A program made the position numbers and the translations under genes. Positions 15,324 through 22,194 of a stretch of 36,228 nt of DNA are shown here, in pieces. The notes under the pieces were generated by a model, which made no database searches, was not told the origin of the DNA, and saw only the letters and a list, made by a program, of their open reading frames with translations. This DNA is from Candidatus Saccharimonadota bacterium (GTDB lineage: Bacteria; Patescibacteriota; Saccharimonadia; Saccharimonadales; Saccharimonadaceae): NCBI GenBank assembly GCA_017545525.1, contig JAFWMT010000001.1, positions 1 to 36,228 on the forward strand, written 5' to 3'. How positions within the stretch are numbered: the first letter of the stretch is position 1; each line of letters opens with the position of its first letter.

Positions 15324-15842
15324 ATAAAAAACAATTCACGCACGCGGTTGAACGGAGAGATTCGCTACCAGCAAGTGCGCGTAATCGGTTCTAGTGGTGA
15401 GCAACTAGGCATTATGTCTAGTCGTGAGGCTCAGCTTCTGGCGAATGAACAGGGAGTAGACTTAGTGGAAATAGCCGCTAACGCTGACCCGCCGGTCGTT
15501 AAAATTATTGACTGGGGTAAATTCCAGTATCAAAAGATGAAAGAAGAGGCGAAGAATCGGAAGAAAGCTCGTGAGAAACAATCCGAGCTGAAACAGATGA
15601 AAATCGGCCTCAAGATTTCAGATAACGACTTGAACATTAAAGTCCGAAAAATGCGTGAGTTTTTAGATGATGGCGATCGCGTAAAGATTATTGTTATCTT
15701 TAAAGGGCGCGAGATGGCTCATCGAGAGATTGGAAACGAACTAATGAGTAAAGTTGTTTCCCTGCTCGGTGATGATGTCATCACTGAAGGTAAAACGCAA
15801 ATGAACGGACGGAACTTGTCAGTACAGGTTCGACGAAAATAA
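15324..15842 (+). CDS. infC: translation initiation factor IF-3
   Basis: Binds the 30S subunit, keeps it free of 50S and checks start codons. The frame opens upstream of the first conventional start (TTG 15348): the in-frame codons ATT (15321) and ATA (15324) are followed by KNNSRTRLNGEIRYQQVRVIG, which matches the IF-3 N-terminus. With AAAGGA at 15313-15318, ATA 15324 has the better spacing; ATT 15321 is the E. coli-like alternative. From ATA the protein has 172 aa, the usual length. Both IF-3 domains are there (VDLVEIAANADPPVVKIIDWGKFQY; KIGLKISDNDLNIKVRKMREFLDDGDRVKI). A rare start codon would let IF-3 repress its own synthesis. First gene of a translation operon. Confidence 0.93.
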   Translation: MKNNSRTRLNGEIRYQQVRVIGSSGEQLGIMSSREAQLLANEQGVDLVEIAANADPPVVKIIDWGKFQYQKMKEEAKNRKKAREKQSELKQMKIGLKISDNDLNIKVRKMREFLDDGDRVKIIVIFKGREMAHREIGNELMSKVVSLLGDDVITEGKTQMNGRNLSVQVRRK

Positions 15843-15890
15843 CAGCGAAGGTACGAAAAAAGTATTTTCCTACTTTCTAGGCCTGCTGTT
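15841..15890 (+). promoter_or_regulatory. hairpin between infC and rpmI, candidate L20 leader
   Basis: AACAGC (15841-15846) pairs with GCTGTT (15885-15890), and inside it GAAGGTA (15847-15853) pairs with TACTTTC (15871-15877, one G-U). It begins in the infC stop codon and ends 46 nt before rpmI. In other bacteria ribosomal protein L20 represses this operon by binding an rRNA-like leader here. The role is inferred from position and structure. Confidence 0.5.
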
Positions 15891-15936
15891 AGTACATTCT
15901 GGGGGAAAATATTAACTATAAATAAAGGAAAATATT

Positions 15937-16131
15937 ATGCCAAAGTTAAAAACGCATAAAGGTACCGCCAAGAGAATCAAGATTACCGGGTCGGGTAAGT
16001 TGGTTCGTGAGCGGGCTTTTGGGAATCACATTCTCGCAAAAAAATCTAAAGCCAGAAAGCGCAACATGAAAACTGCTGCGACGATTGACGGCAAAATTGG
16101 TAAAAACGTAAAGAAGGCTTTAGGAGTTTAA
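15937..16131 (+). CDS. rpmI: 50S ribosomal protein bL35
   Basis: Small basic 50S protein, 64 aa, normal length. It has [24 protein letters not shown] and the KKSKARKRN segment typical of bL35. Preceded by AAAGGA about 8 nt before ATG. It lies after infC and 1 nt before rplT, the conserved infC-rpmI-rplT order. Confidence 0.97.
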   Translation: MPKLKTHKGTAKRIKITGSGKLVRERAFGNHILAKKSKARKRNMKTAATIDGKIGKNVKKALGV

Positions 16132-16132
16132 G

Positions 16133-16480
16133 ATGAGAGTTAAAAGAGGAGTCGCGGCACACGCGAAGCATAAGAAGTTATTAAACAAAACTAAGGGGAT
16201 GCAGCATTATCGCCGCCGTAGTTTTCGACTCGGCAAACAGGGCGTAATTAAGGCTTTATCCTATAGTTACCGAGATCGTAGAAACCGGAAGCGCGACCTT
16301 AGAGCGCTTTGGATTACGCGAATTAACAACGCTTCGAGAGAGCTTGGTCTTTCCTACTCGCAATTGATTGCGGGCATGAAGCGCAAAAATATTTCGCTTG
16401 ATCGTAAAGTTCTCGCAGATTTAGCCGTAAATAATCCGGAAGCGTTTAAAGCAATTGTTAATACAGTGAAGGAGAAATAA
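16133..16480 (+). CDS. rplT: 50S ribosomal protein bL20
   Basis: Early-assembly 50S protein, 115 aa. [22 protein letters not shown], the [11 protein letters not shown] stretch and the [29 protein letters not shown] block are diagnostic. Joined to rpmI by TAAGATG, with GGAG in the end of rpmI, so translation is coupled. In other bacteria it is the repressor of this operon. Confidence 0.97.
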   Translation: MRVKRGVAAHAKHKKLLNKTKGMQHYRRRSFRLGKQGVIKALSYSYRDRRNRKRDLRALWITRINNASRELGLSYSQLIAGMKRKNISLDRKVLADLAVNNPEAFKAIVNTVKEK

Positions 16481-16481
16481 G

Positions 16482-16709
16482 ATGGCGATTTGTGAAATTA
16501 CTGGTAAAGGTAAGATGTATGACCATAATGTTTCTTTCTCGCAGAGACATACAAGGAAGGTTTTCAAACCAAATGTCTCAAAGCGAACTTTGATTATTAA
16601 TGGCAAAAAAGTGAAATGTAATGTTTCGGCTTCGGCGCTTCGAACTTTGAAGAAAAAAGGTTTGGTTGAAAGTCCGAAGGCTCATGCTGAGAAAAAAGCG
16701 AACAAATAA
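16482..16709 (+). CDS. rpmB: 50S ribosomal protein bL28
   Basis: 50S protein, 75 aa: MAICEITGKGKMYDHNVSFSQRHTRKVFKPNV is a clear bL28 start, with RTLKKKGLVE near the end. Preceded by AAGGAG, with the same TAAGATG junction to rplT. The link to infC-rpmI-rplT is unusual; bL28 is more often alone or with rpmG. The operon ends at the hairpin at 16724-16751. Confidence 0.95.
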   Translation: MAICEITGKGKMYDHNVSFSQRHTRKVFKPNVSKRTLIINGKKVKCNVSASALRTLKKKGLVESPKAHAEKKANK

Positions 16710-16723
16710 TTTATGTTTCAAAC

Positions 16724-16751
16724 AAAAAATCACCCTTTCGGGTGATTTTTT
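16724..16751. terminator. bidirectional terminator between rpmB and rnpB
   Basis: AAAAAATCACCC (16724-16735), loop TTTC, GGGTGATTTTTT (16740-16751). It has T runs on both strands and lies between convergent rpmB and rnpB, so it can stop both. Confidence 0.92.
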
Positions 16752-16754
16752 GAT

Positions 16755-17099
16755 AATGAGCCTGCGTTAAGCCGGGTTCTGTGATTATCTAGAAAGATAA
16801 TCGGTAATCATCTATCTCGGTGCTACATTGCTATAACACTCTAGCGGTGAGCGTGCGTCCTCGAGCAAAGGCTGATAGCACTCCTTGCAACAGGTAGGGT
16901 TTGCCTCCATACCGTATCGCTACAGCATGCTGTGGGCTCTTACCCCACTCTTTTCACCCTTACCCCGCGAAGCGAGGCGGTATAAGTTTCTGTGGTACTT
17001 TCCCTATCCTTGCGGACGGTCGCCGTTAGCGACTACCTTGCTCTGTGTTGCCCGGACTTTCCTCTTGGGTTATCCCAAGCGATTACCTTTTGGGCTCCC
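16755..17099 (-). ncRNA. rnpB: RNase P RNA (type A-like)
   Basis: Catalytic RNA that matures tRNA 5' ends. The minus strand shows GAGGAAAGTCCGGGC near its 5' end (17059-17073) and ACAGAACCCGGCTTA near its 3' end (16766-16782), the two conserved strands of helix P4 and its surroundings. GAGCC close to the 5' end pairs with GGCTC at the 3' end as helix P1. Internal GGTGAAAAG and the AGAGTGGGGTAAGAGCCCAC region fit the specificity domain. The 5' end is set about 6 nt after a TATAAT box; ends are approximate. A coding frame on the plus strand here is spurious. Confidence 0.95.
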
Positions 17100-17103
17100 T
17101 GTA

Positions 17104-17132
17104 ATTATACCACAAAATCTTGAAAATGTCTC
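17104..17132 (-). promoter_or_regulatory. rnpB promoter
   Basis: Minus-strand GAGACA (17127-17132), 17-nt spacer, TGG-TATAAT (-10 at 17104-17109). Confidence 0.75.
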
Positions 17133-17141
17133 TGGTTAAAT

Positions 17142-18050
17142 TTAGGCGCCAATTCGATCTTTACCATTGCGGCGAGGGGCGTTGTGTTCAATATATTCAA
17201 TAATTTTCGAAGCAACGTCGCGACCAGTAACTTTTTCGATACCGAAGCCAGGAGAAGCATTTACCTCTAGAACGAGTGGCCCCTTGGCAGAGCGCATTAA
17301 GTCTACACCACAGATGTGAAGGCCCATAGCTTTAGCAGCTTTTACAGCCACTTTCTTCTCTTGATCGGACAATTTAACAGGGGTGCCGAGACCACCTTTA
17401 TGAAGATTGGAACGAAAATCGTCGTCTAACGATTCCCTCTTCATTGAGGCGACGACGCGACCGCCAACGACAAAAGCACGAATATCAGTACCAGCCGATT
17501 CTTTAATAAATTCCTGTAATAAGATGTTGGTACCATCTTCGTTATAGAGGTAGAAAGCCTGAAGAGCGGATTTCGCAGCTTTACGGGTGTCCGCTAGAAT
17601 GACGCCGTTACCATGAGTACCGGTGGCAAGCTTGATAATTACGGGGAGGCCAATCTGTTCTAGCAAATCATCGATATCTGAAGTGTTACGGGAAACTAGA
17701 GTTTTAGGAGTATCGACATCATATTTAGCAAGAATTTGGGCAGCACGAAGTTTGTCTCTAGCACGAGTGATTGCCACAGAGGTAGATGGAGTATAAATGC
17801 CTTGCATCTCGAACTGGCGAACAACAGCACAGCCGTATCTAGTCATATTATTAGAAATACGAGGCAAAATAGCATCAAAGCCTTTGAGCTTTTCTCCTTC
17901 GTAATAGACATCTGGGTGTTTATCATCTAGAGCTAAATAACAATTCTTGTATTTAATCACTCTGACTTCGTGACCACGTTTTTTAGCTTCTTCGACTAGG
18001 CGTTTAGTAGAGTAATTACCTGGACCGTTAGATAAAATTGCAAGTTTCAT
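17142..18050 (-). CDS. rimK: RimK-family ATP-grasp ligase
   Basis: In E. coli RimK adds glutamates to the C-terminus of ribosomal protein S6. The 302 aa show MKLAILSNGPGNYSTKRLVEEAKKRGH, the PRISNNMTRYGCAVVRQFEMQG preATP-grasp region, TPKTLVSR, the ATP-binding PVIIKLATGTHGNGVILAD, LLQEFIKESAGTDIRAFVVGG, and the metal-binding LVLEVNASPGFGIEKVTG. The start has AAGGAG 5 nt before ATG. It lies 14 nt after a retropepsin-like gene of the RimB type, the partner known from the rimABK locus, which supports RimK over other ATP-grasp ligases. Its substrate here is not shown; a LysX-type activity is less likely. Confidence 0.88.
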   Translation of the reverse strand: MKLAILSNGPGNYSTKRLVEEAKKRGHEVRVIKYKNCYLALDDKHPDVYYEGEKLKGFDAILPRISNNMTRYGCAVVRQFEMQGIYTPSTSVAITRARDKLRAAQILAKYDVDTPKTLVSRNTSDIDDLLEQIGLPVIIKLATGTHGNGVILADTRKAAKSALQAFYLYNEDGTNILLQEFIKESAGTDIRAFVVGGRVVASMKRESLDDDFRSNLHKGGLGTPVKLSDQEKKVAVKAAKAMGLHICGVDLMRSAKGPLVLEVNASPGFGIEKVTGRDVASKIIEYIEHNAPRRNGKDRIGA

Positions 18051-18064
18051 TTTTACTCCTTTCC

Positions 18065-18574
18065 TTAGTTACTAATATATTTCTGATGAAATTTATAGGG
18101 GTCAGCCTTCAATTCTTCACTTAATTTAGAGGAAGAGGAAGCTTTCGGGCGAGCGACTGAAAATTTAGCAACATCAACGAGAAAAACCCCTTCTAGAGTG
18201 CGCCGACCGATTAAAATCGGAAAATGGTTACGAGAACGGTTAGAGAGTGTGAATGTAGTGGTAAAGTTTTTTCCGCCTAGAGATAGAGGAAGTTCAACGC
18301 GGTAGCGAATTTGCTTATCTCCGTGAGAAGAACGAACAGATTTTGCGGTGTATTTTTTAGTTTTAAGGCGTTCACCGGTGTAAAATGGTGACTTTTGATG
18401 AAAAAGTGAAAAAACTAAAGTGCCATCCTTTTCCATATCGATATCTGAAGCCCAGATAGAAGAAGTGTCAGCACCAGTGTCGATTTTAGCGGGGATATTT
18501 TTAATTTTTGAAACATCAACAAACTCGGTCGAGCCGATAATACTTAACTGATTGTGATTTTTTGTTGACATCAT
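18065..18574 (-). CDS. retropepsin-like protease, RimB/COG4067 type
   Basis: 169-aa pepsin-fold protein, too short for a two-lobed enzyme and so probably a dimer. DTGADTSSIW (D32) is the catalytic motif; ELPLSLGGKNFTTTFTLSNRSRNHFPILIGRRTL carries the second hallmark (ILIGR). These fit the family long labelled ATP-dependent zinc protease (PF05618) and now called RimB where it accompanies RimK. No signal peptide, so cytoplasmic. It begins MM with TGGTATAAT 8 nt before the first ATG and no spaced Shine-Dalgarno. It is the first gene of an operon with rimK and may trim or regulate the RimK product. Confidence 0.82.
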   Translation of the reverse strand: MMSTKNHNQLSIIGSTEFVDVSKIKNIPAKIDTGADTSSIWASDIDMEKDGTLVFSLFHQKSPFYTGERLKTKKYTAKSVRSSHGDKQIRYRVELPLSLGGKNFTTTFTLSNRSRNHFPILIGRRTLEGVFLVDVAKFSVARPKASSSSKLSEELKADPYKFHQKYISN

Positions 18575-18582
18575 ATCCCTTT

Positions 18583-18591
18583 ATTATACCA
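18583..18591 (-). promoter_or_regulatory. extended -10 promoter of the rimB-rimK operon
   Basis: Minus-strand TGGTATAAT, 8 nt before ATG 18574, giving at most a 1-2-nt leader. Confidence 0.7.
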
Positions 18592-18636
18592 CTTCAGGTT
18601 AAAAAAGTCAATATTCTACCCCTGTTAATTTCTGTT

Positions 18637-19485
18637 TTATCTCTTTAGGGTTTTGTCGATGGCAGAGTTGGCCTCGGAATCGGCAATCACATTTTCAGAG
18701 CGAGGAACATGGGTAAAAGAGACTGCGTCAAAATTATTTAATTTAGACTGAATATCATTATAAATAGGGAGAATATCCTGATTTTTAATGTTAAAAATGC
18801 CGTTTAGTTGATTCACGACCATAAGGCTATCAGAAATGAAGCGCACTGTCTTAAAGCCAAGCTCGATGGCGCGTTCAATTCCCTTACGCATAGCGTAGTA
18901 TTCTGCTAGTCTAGAGGTGGCAAAGCCAATGAACTCGCCTTTTTGTTCAATAATTTTGCCGCTGTCATCGTGGATGCAATAGCCGATGCCAGAGGGGCCT
19001 GGATTACCTCTAGAAGCGCCGTCGACGTTGATAGTAACGCTGTTCGCAGTATCACGAGGAGAGATGCGCTCAGTCGAAACCTTCCCTCTTTCAATCTCGA
19101 GAACGGACAATGTAGTCTCGTTAAGATGGACATTGGAGGTATTAAAATCCTTGATGAATTTATAAGCGGTATATCTTTCGCGAGGAGAAGGTTTAACGTT
19201 GTTTTCTATGCCTAGCTCATAAATAATATACAGATTGCTTAGTTGACTAGAATCTTCGGTGGCGAGAAAGGTGATAACGTCTTTTAATTTAATCGAGTTA
19301 GCATTCAATCCGGTATATTCATTTAGAGAGCGAGCCATGGCTTCTTCAGGCTGTTCGCCGAACTTAATCTTCCCTGTTGGAAGCTCCCAAAAAACCGGCG
19401 ATTCAGAACGACCCCGGTTACGCTTAAAAACTAGGACGCCGTCCTCGTTTCTAATTAATCCAACTACTCGAATTCTTTGTTTCAT
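18637..19485 (-). CDS. Nudix-like domain fused to ribonuclease HI
   Basis: 282-aa two-domain protein. Residues 1-135 are Nudix-like: VVGLIRNEDGVLVFKRNRG, FWELPTGKIKFGE, then the box G38-L60, where the consensus REUxEExGU reads RSLNEYTGL. One expected Glu is Ser and another Tyr, so pyrophosphatase activity may be weak. Residues 149-282 are RNase HI with all four metal-binding acids: D155 (NVDGASRGNPGP), E195 (RLAEYYAMRKG), D219 (FISDSLMVVNQL) and D269 (HVPRSENVIADSEAN). This half should cut RNA in RNA-DNA hybrids. The start has GAAGGTGGG just upstream. A 132-nt structured RNA ends 18 nt before the ATG, so the gene may be controlled by it. Confidence 0.87.
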   Translation of the reverse strand: MKQRIRVVGLIRNEDGVLVFKRNRGRSESPVFWELPTGKIKFGEQPEEAMARSLNEYTGLNANSIKLKDVITFLATEDSSQLSNLYIIYELGIENNVKPSPRERYTAYKFIKDFNTSNVHLNETTLSVLEIERGKVSTERISPRDTANSVTINVDGASRGNPGPSGIGYCIHDDSGKIIEQKGEFIGFATSRLAEYYAMRKGIERAIELGFKTVRFISDSLMVVNQLNGIFNIKNQDILPIYNDIQSKLNNFDAVSFTHVPRSENVIADSEANSAIDKTLKR

Positions 19486-19503
19486 CCCACCTTCTTATCT
19501 TAA

Positions 19504-19635
19504 AAGCCCTGCTAGCCCGTTTTCCCCGTAATATATACAAGGTGGGTAAAATCTTATGCGACACGCCCACGGGCGTGAAGCCACGAAATCCCTAAAACAT
19601 GATTATTCAGGAAAATCATGCTGCCAACAGGGCTT
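19504..19635 (-). ncRNA. structured RNA or leader element, unknown class
   Basis: A 132-nt element closed by an 8-bp perfect stem, AAGCCCTG (5') with CAGGGCTT (3'). It contains a CATGATT/AATCATG hairpin (19598-19620) and a CACGCC/GGCGTG hairpin (19562-19577), and possible GCCCGT-ACGGGC pairing. A TGATATAAT box ends 6 nt before the first A of the closing stem, so RNA start and stem start coincide, as in stable RNAs. TTTT follows the 3' strand. It could be an independent RNA (6S-like rod) or a 5' regulator of the Nudix-RNase H gene. The SRP RNA core GGAAG...AGCA is not seen. Class unknown. Confidence 0.55.
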
Positions 19636-19641
19636 AATAAT

Positions 19642-19650
19642 ATTATATCA
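19642..19650 (-). promoter_or_regulatory. extended -10 promoter of the 132-nt structured RNA
   Basis: Minus-strand TGATATAAT. The TGA is also the stop codon of the site-2 protease gene (19648-19650). Confidence 0.75.
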
Positions 19651-20298
19651 TATTTGTTGACCAACCAATAGATAAAAGAAGTTAATTATCCCATTCATGC
19701 CATTTATCATAAGAGATGAAAAAACTTCGCTGAAGAGGAAAATCATGGCATAGACAATAATAAAACCGTAACGTTCGATACTCTCGAGGAATGTGCGAAA
19801 GTTATCAGGGGCGATAGCGTAAAGTACGCGAGAGCCATCGAGAGGCGGTATAGGGATCAGATTAAAGAGCATGAAACCGAGGTTGATTAATACTAACTCG
19901 GAAAAGATGAAATTTAAGACTTCCCCGCCTGCTCCATAAAGAAAACCGGTAAAATGGCCGATTAAAAATGACAAAAATGCAAGTAGAAAATTTGTAAATG
20001 GGCCAGCGACGGCGACTAGAGCCATGCCCCATTCTTTCCATTTGAGATTGTAACGATTGACTGGGACAGGTTTTGCCCCGCCAAAAACTGGGGCTTTTAT
20101 GATATATAAAACAACTGGTACAAGAATGGACATATAGGGGTCAATATGCTTAATTGGGTTAAAGGTAAGCCTGCCGGCATCTTTCGCGGTATGGTCGCCG
20201 AGCCAATAAGCAACGACTCCATGGGAAAGCTCATGTAAAATAACCGAACCAACTACGATTAACAGAACGATAATAACGTAGCCGAAATTGAGATTCAT
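19648..20298 (-). CDS. site-2 protease family (M50) membrane metalloprotease
   Basis: 216-aa polytopic protein with about five membrane segments. The zinc motif HELSH lies in VILHELSHGVVAYWLGD in the first half, and NLIPIPPLDGSRVL supplies the third ligand Asp (NxxPxPxLDG). KDAGRLTFNPIKHIDP and FGGAKPVPVN are typical of the short S2P family that cuts substrates within the membrane. It starts at TAATG overlapping the upstream gene. Its stop codon is part of the promoter of the next RNA. The substrate is unknown. Confidence 0.9.
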   Translation of the reverse strand: MNLNFGYVIIVLLIVVGSVILHELSHGVVAYWLGDHTAKDAGRLTFNPIKHIDPYMSILVPVVLYIIKAPVFGGAKPVPVNRYNLKWKEWGMALVAVAGPFTNFLLAFLSFLIGHFTGFLYGAGGEVLNFIFSELVLINLGFMLFNLIPIPPLDGSRVLYAIAPDNFRTFLESIERYGFIIVYAMIFLFSEVFSSLMINGMNGIINFFYLLVGQQI

Positions 20299-20744
20299 TA
20301 GCTTAACACCACCACTTCTTTAGTAGATGGAAGACTATCGAGATTTTTGACTTTTAATTTCTTTTCGGTACGAGCGGTCAACTTCAAATCAGAAACCATG
20401 GCGTCGACGTTGCCCATAGCGATGACGAGTTTAGGTTCAATCTCGCGAATGGCGCGGATAGATGAGGTGCAAAGGATATCAGCAACAATATCATCTAATC
20501 CTTCTTCTATGCCACCGATGATGCCAACGTGGACCCCGCCGATTTCAGCGTCATAGATAGTTCTTCCGCTTTCAGTTAGCACGCCACGAATAGTAGCTTC
20601 ACCAATTTCGAACTCGCCTGGTCCGGAAATTTTACCAACCGCAAGGCCGGCATCAATAATTGCGTCAGCGATATTAAATCTAATGGTACTTTTTTTCGTG
20701 ATGATGGCAATCTCATCTGGATTTTTACTTTCTAGCTCAAACAT
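20298..20744 (-). CDS. MBL-fold-like protein lacking metal ligands
   Basis: 148-aa soluble protein. GPGEFEIGEATIRGV and the following beta-rich region resemble UlaG-like metallo-beta-lactamase-fold proteins common in CPR bacteria, but the HxHxDH motif is absent, so a hydrolase role is doubtful. DILCTSSIRAIREIEPKLVIAMGN looks like the alpha/beta core seen in such proteins. AGGAGG lies just upstream of the ATG. It overlaps the site-2 protease by one base (TAATG) and follows the winged-helix gene by 8 nt, so the three probably form an operon. The family call is tentative. Confidence 0.6.
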   Translation of the reverse strand: MFELESKNPDEIAIITKKSTIRFNIADAIIDAGLAVGKISGPGEFEIGEATIRGVLTESGRTIYDAEIGGVHVGIIGGIEEGLDDIVADILCTSSIRAIREIEPKLVIAMGNVDAMVSDLKLTARTEKKLKVKNLDSLPSTKEVVVLS

Positions 20745-20751
20745 TTTCCTC

Positions 20752-21357
20752 CTATTCTTTTATTATTTTCTCTGGATCAATGATTTCAGTAATTTCCATC
20801 TCAAGGACATCCAAGATGAAACGATCACGAACGTTCTTACGATAAGTGAAGTCATCAGATGACATGATAACGTAATTAATCGGTTTTCCCTGTTTCTTCT
20901 CGATTACTTCTGCCCAACGGGTTAATTTCTTCGTTTTATCGTTGCCAATAATCAGAAGGTCGATGCCGTCTTGTCCCGGAAGACGATTTGTAACGATGAG
21001 GCCCTTAAGGTAATTTTTGACTGGACGACAATATTCTTCCCATGTAGTTTCGCGAACATCTTTTTCACGAGCTGCATCAATTTTTTTCGAGAAAATATCA
21101 ACGAGCGGACGAGTAAATGGGTGTTTTGAATTAGCTGAGTAATAAACTTTATTGTCAAAAGTTTCATTTTTTATAATGCCGATACTTTCGAGATTTAATA
21201 ATTCCCTACGGACAGAGTTAATTTGTTCGTCGATTACTCGGGTCATTTCACGAACATAAAAAGATTTTTCAGGATTTTCGAAAAATAGTTTTAAAAGCTT
21301 AGCTCGAGTCTTCGAGCCGAAAAGTTTTTCAATAGGCGTGCTATTTTCTTTACTCAT
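20752..21357 (-). CDS. winged-helix DNA-binding protein
   Basis: 201 aa. Residues 10-80 are a winged helix-turn-helix: LFGSKTRAKLLKLFFENPEKSFYVREMTRVIDEQINSVRRELLNLESIGII, followed by a wing (VYYSANSKHP). From about 110 an alpha/beta domain (LKGLIVTNRLPGQDGIDLLIIGNDKTKKLTRWAEVIEKK) recalls a nucleotidyltransferase-like fold, without a complete GSxxxGD motif. This pairing is common in CPR genomes, with unknown targets. First gene of the operon with the MBL-like and protease genes. Leaderless-type start (TGCTAAAAT, 9 nt, ATG), no Shine-Dalgarno. Confidence 0.75.
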   Translation of the reverse strand: MSKENSTPIEKLFGSKTRAKLLKLFFENPEKSFYVREMTRVIDEQINSVRRELLNLESIGIIKNETFDNKVYYSANSKHPFTRPLVDIFSKKIDAAREKDVRETTWEEYCRPVKNYLKGLIVTNRLPGQDGIDLLIIGNDKTKKLTRWAEVIEKKQGKPINYVIMSSDDFTYRKNVRDRFILDVLEMEITEIIDPEKIIKE

Positions 21358-21366
21358 TCTGTATAT

Positions 21367-21375
21367 ATTTTAGCA
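21367..21375 (-). promoter_or_regulatory. extended -10 promoter of the winged-helix operon
   Basis: Minus-strand TGCTAAAAT, 9 nt before ATG 21357; leader of about 2-3 nt. Confidence 0.65.
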
Positions 21376-21399
21376 CAAATTTAATAAAAAGATTTAAGT

Positions 21400-22194
21400 T
21401 TAGTGAGATTTCTTTAAATTGTTAAAATAATTTATGACGTATGGATAAACTTTTTCTAATTCTAGCCAAACAATATCCTTATTCCTCTTAAACCAAGTCA
21501 TTTGACGCTTAGCTAAATGCCAATCTTCATAGAAGCATTTTTGTTCAGCTTCTTCAATCGACATCTTTCCGTTCATATATTGCCAAGCAAATTCATAAAT
21601 ATCGCTCTTCATGGCTTCATTATCCCAGCCATATTTTTCAACGAGCGTTCTTGTTTCCATATATAAATCTTTATTAAACATCTGAGTGACTCGTTTATAC
21701 AATCTCCCTCTTAATTCTTCAGCAGACCACTTTATACCAACAATCAAATAATCACCTTTTATCTCTTTACGGTCTGAACAACTTTTTTGTTCAAAGTCAC
21801 CGATTTTTTCGCCGGTAGGGCCTTTGAACTGATAATCGTAAATAAGCGCGTCAATATATAAACCGGTGCCACCAACTATAATCGGGACTTTGTCGCGAGA
21901 TTTAATATCTTTAATTTTTTCTTCGGCATATTTTTTCCAATCTGCGACCGTATAACGTTCGCCAGGCTCGACTAGGTCTAAACCATAGTGAGGGATACCC
22001 TGCATTTCGGTTTTAGTCGGTTTGGCAGTACCAATGTCCATGCCTTTATAAATTGCGCGTGAATCAGCAGAAATAATTTCACCATTTAAGGCTTTCGCGA
22101 GTTTTATGCTGACTCCGGTCTTGCCAGAGCCGGTAGGGCCTAAGATAATAATTGTACTGTAAATAATGTTTTTTCGGAACGCTCCTTCAGGCAC
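21400..22194 (-). CDS. miaA: tRNA dimethylallyltransferase
   Basis: Adds an isopentenyl group to A37 of tRNAs that read UNN codons. 264 aa, about 40-50 shorter than typical. P-loop GPTGSGKT, then EIISADSRAIYKGMDIGTAKPT and IPHYGLDLVEPGERYTVADW, IIVGGTGLYIDALIY and the C-terminal KRQMTWFKRNKDIVWLE are diagnostic. The start is a GTG overlapping the thrS stop (TAGTG) with AAGGAG in the end of thrS, so it is coupled to thrS. The shortened C-terminal half is probably a lineage trait. Confidence 0.93.
   Translation of the reverse strand: MPEGAFRKNIIYSTIIILGPTGSGKTGVSIKLAKALNGEIISADSRAIYKGMDIGTAKPTKTEMQGIPHYGLDLVEPGERYTVADWKKYAEEKIKDIKSRDKVPIIVGGTGLYIDALIYDYQFKGPTGEKIGDFEQKSCSDRKEIKGDYLIVGIKWSAEELRGRLYKRVTQMFNKDLYMETRTLVEKYGWDNEAMKSDIYEFAWQYMNGKMSIEEAEQKCFYEDWHLAKRQMTWFKRNKDIVWLELEKVYPYVINYFNNLKKSH

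Noticed and set aside
15348-15350. TTG as infC start
   Set aside because: Conserved IF-3 residues lie upstream in frame, and the ribosome site fits ATA 15324 or ATT 15321.
16885-17139. 84-codon reading frame on the plus strand
   Set aside because: It lies within RNase P RNA on the other strand.
19504-19635. SRP (4.5S) RNA for the 132-nt RNA
   Set aside because: The conserved GGAAG...AGCA domain IV loop is missing on both strands.
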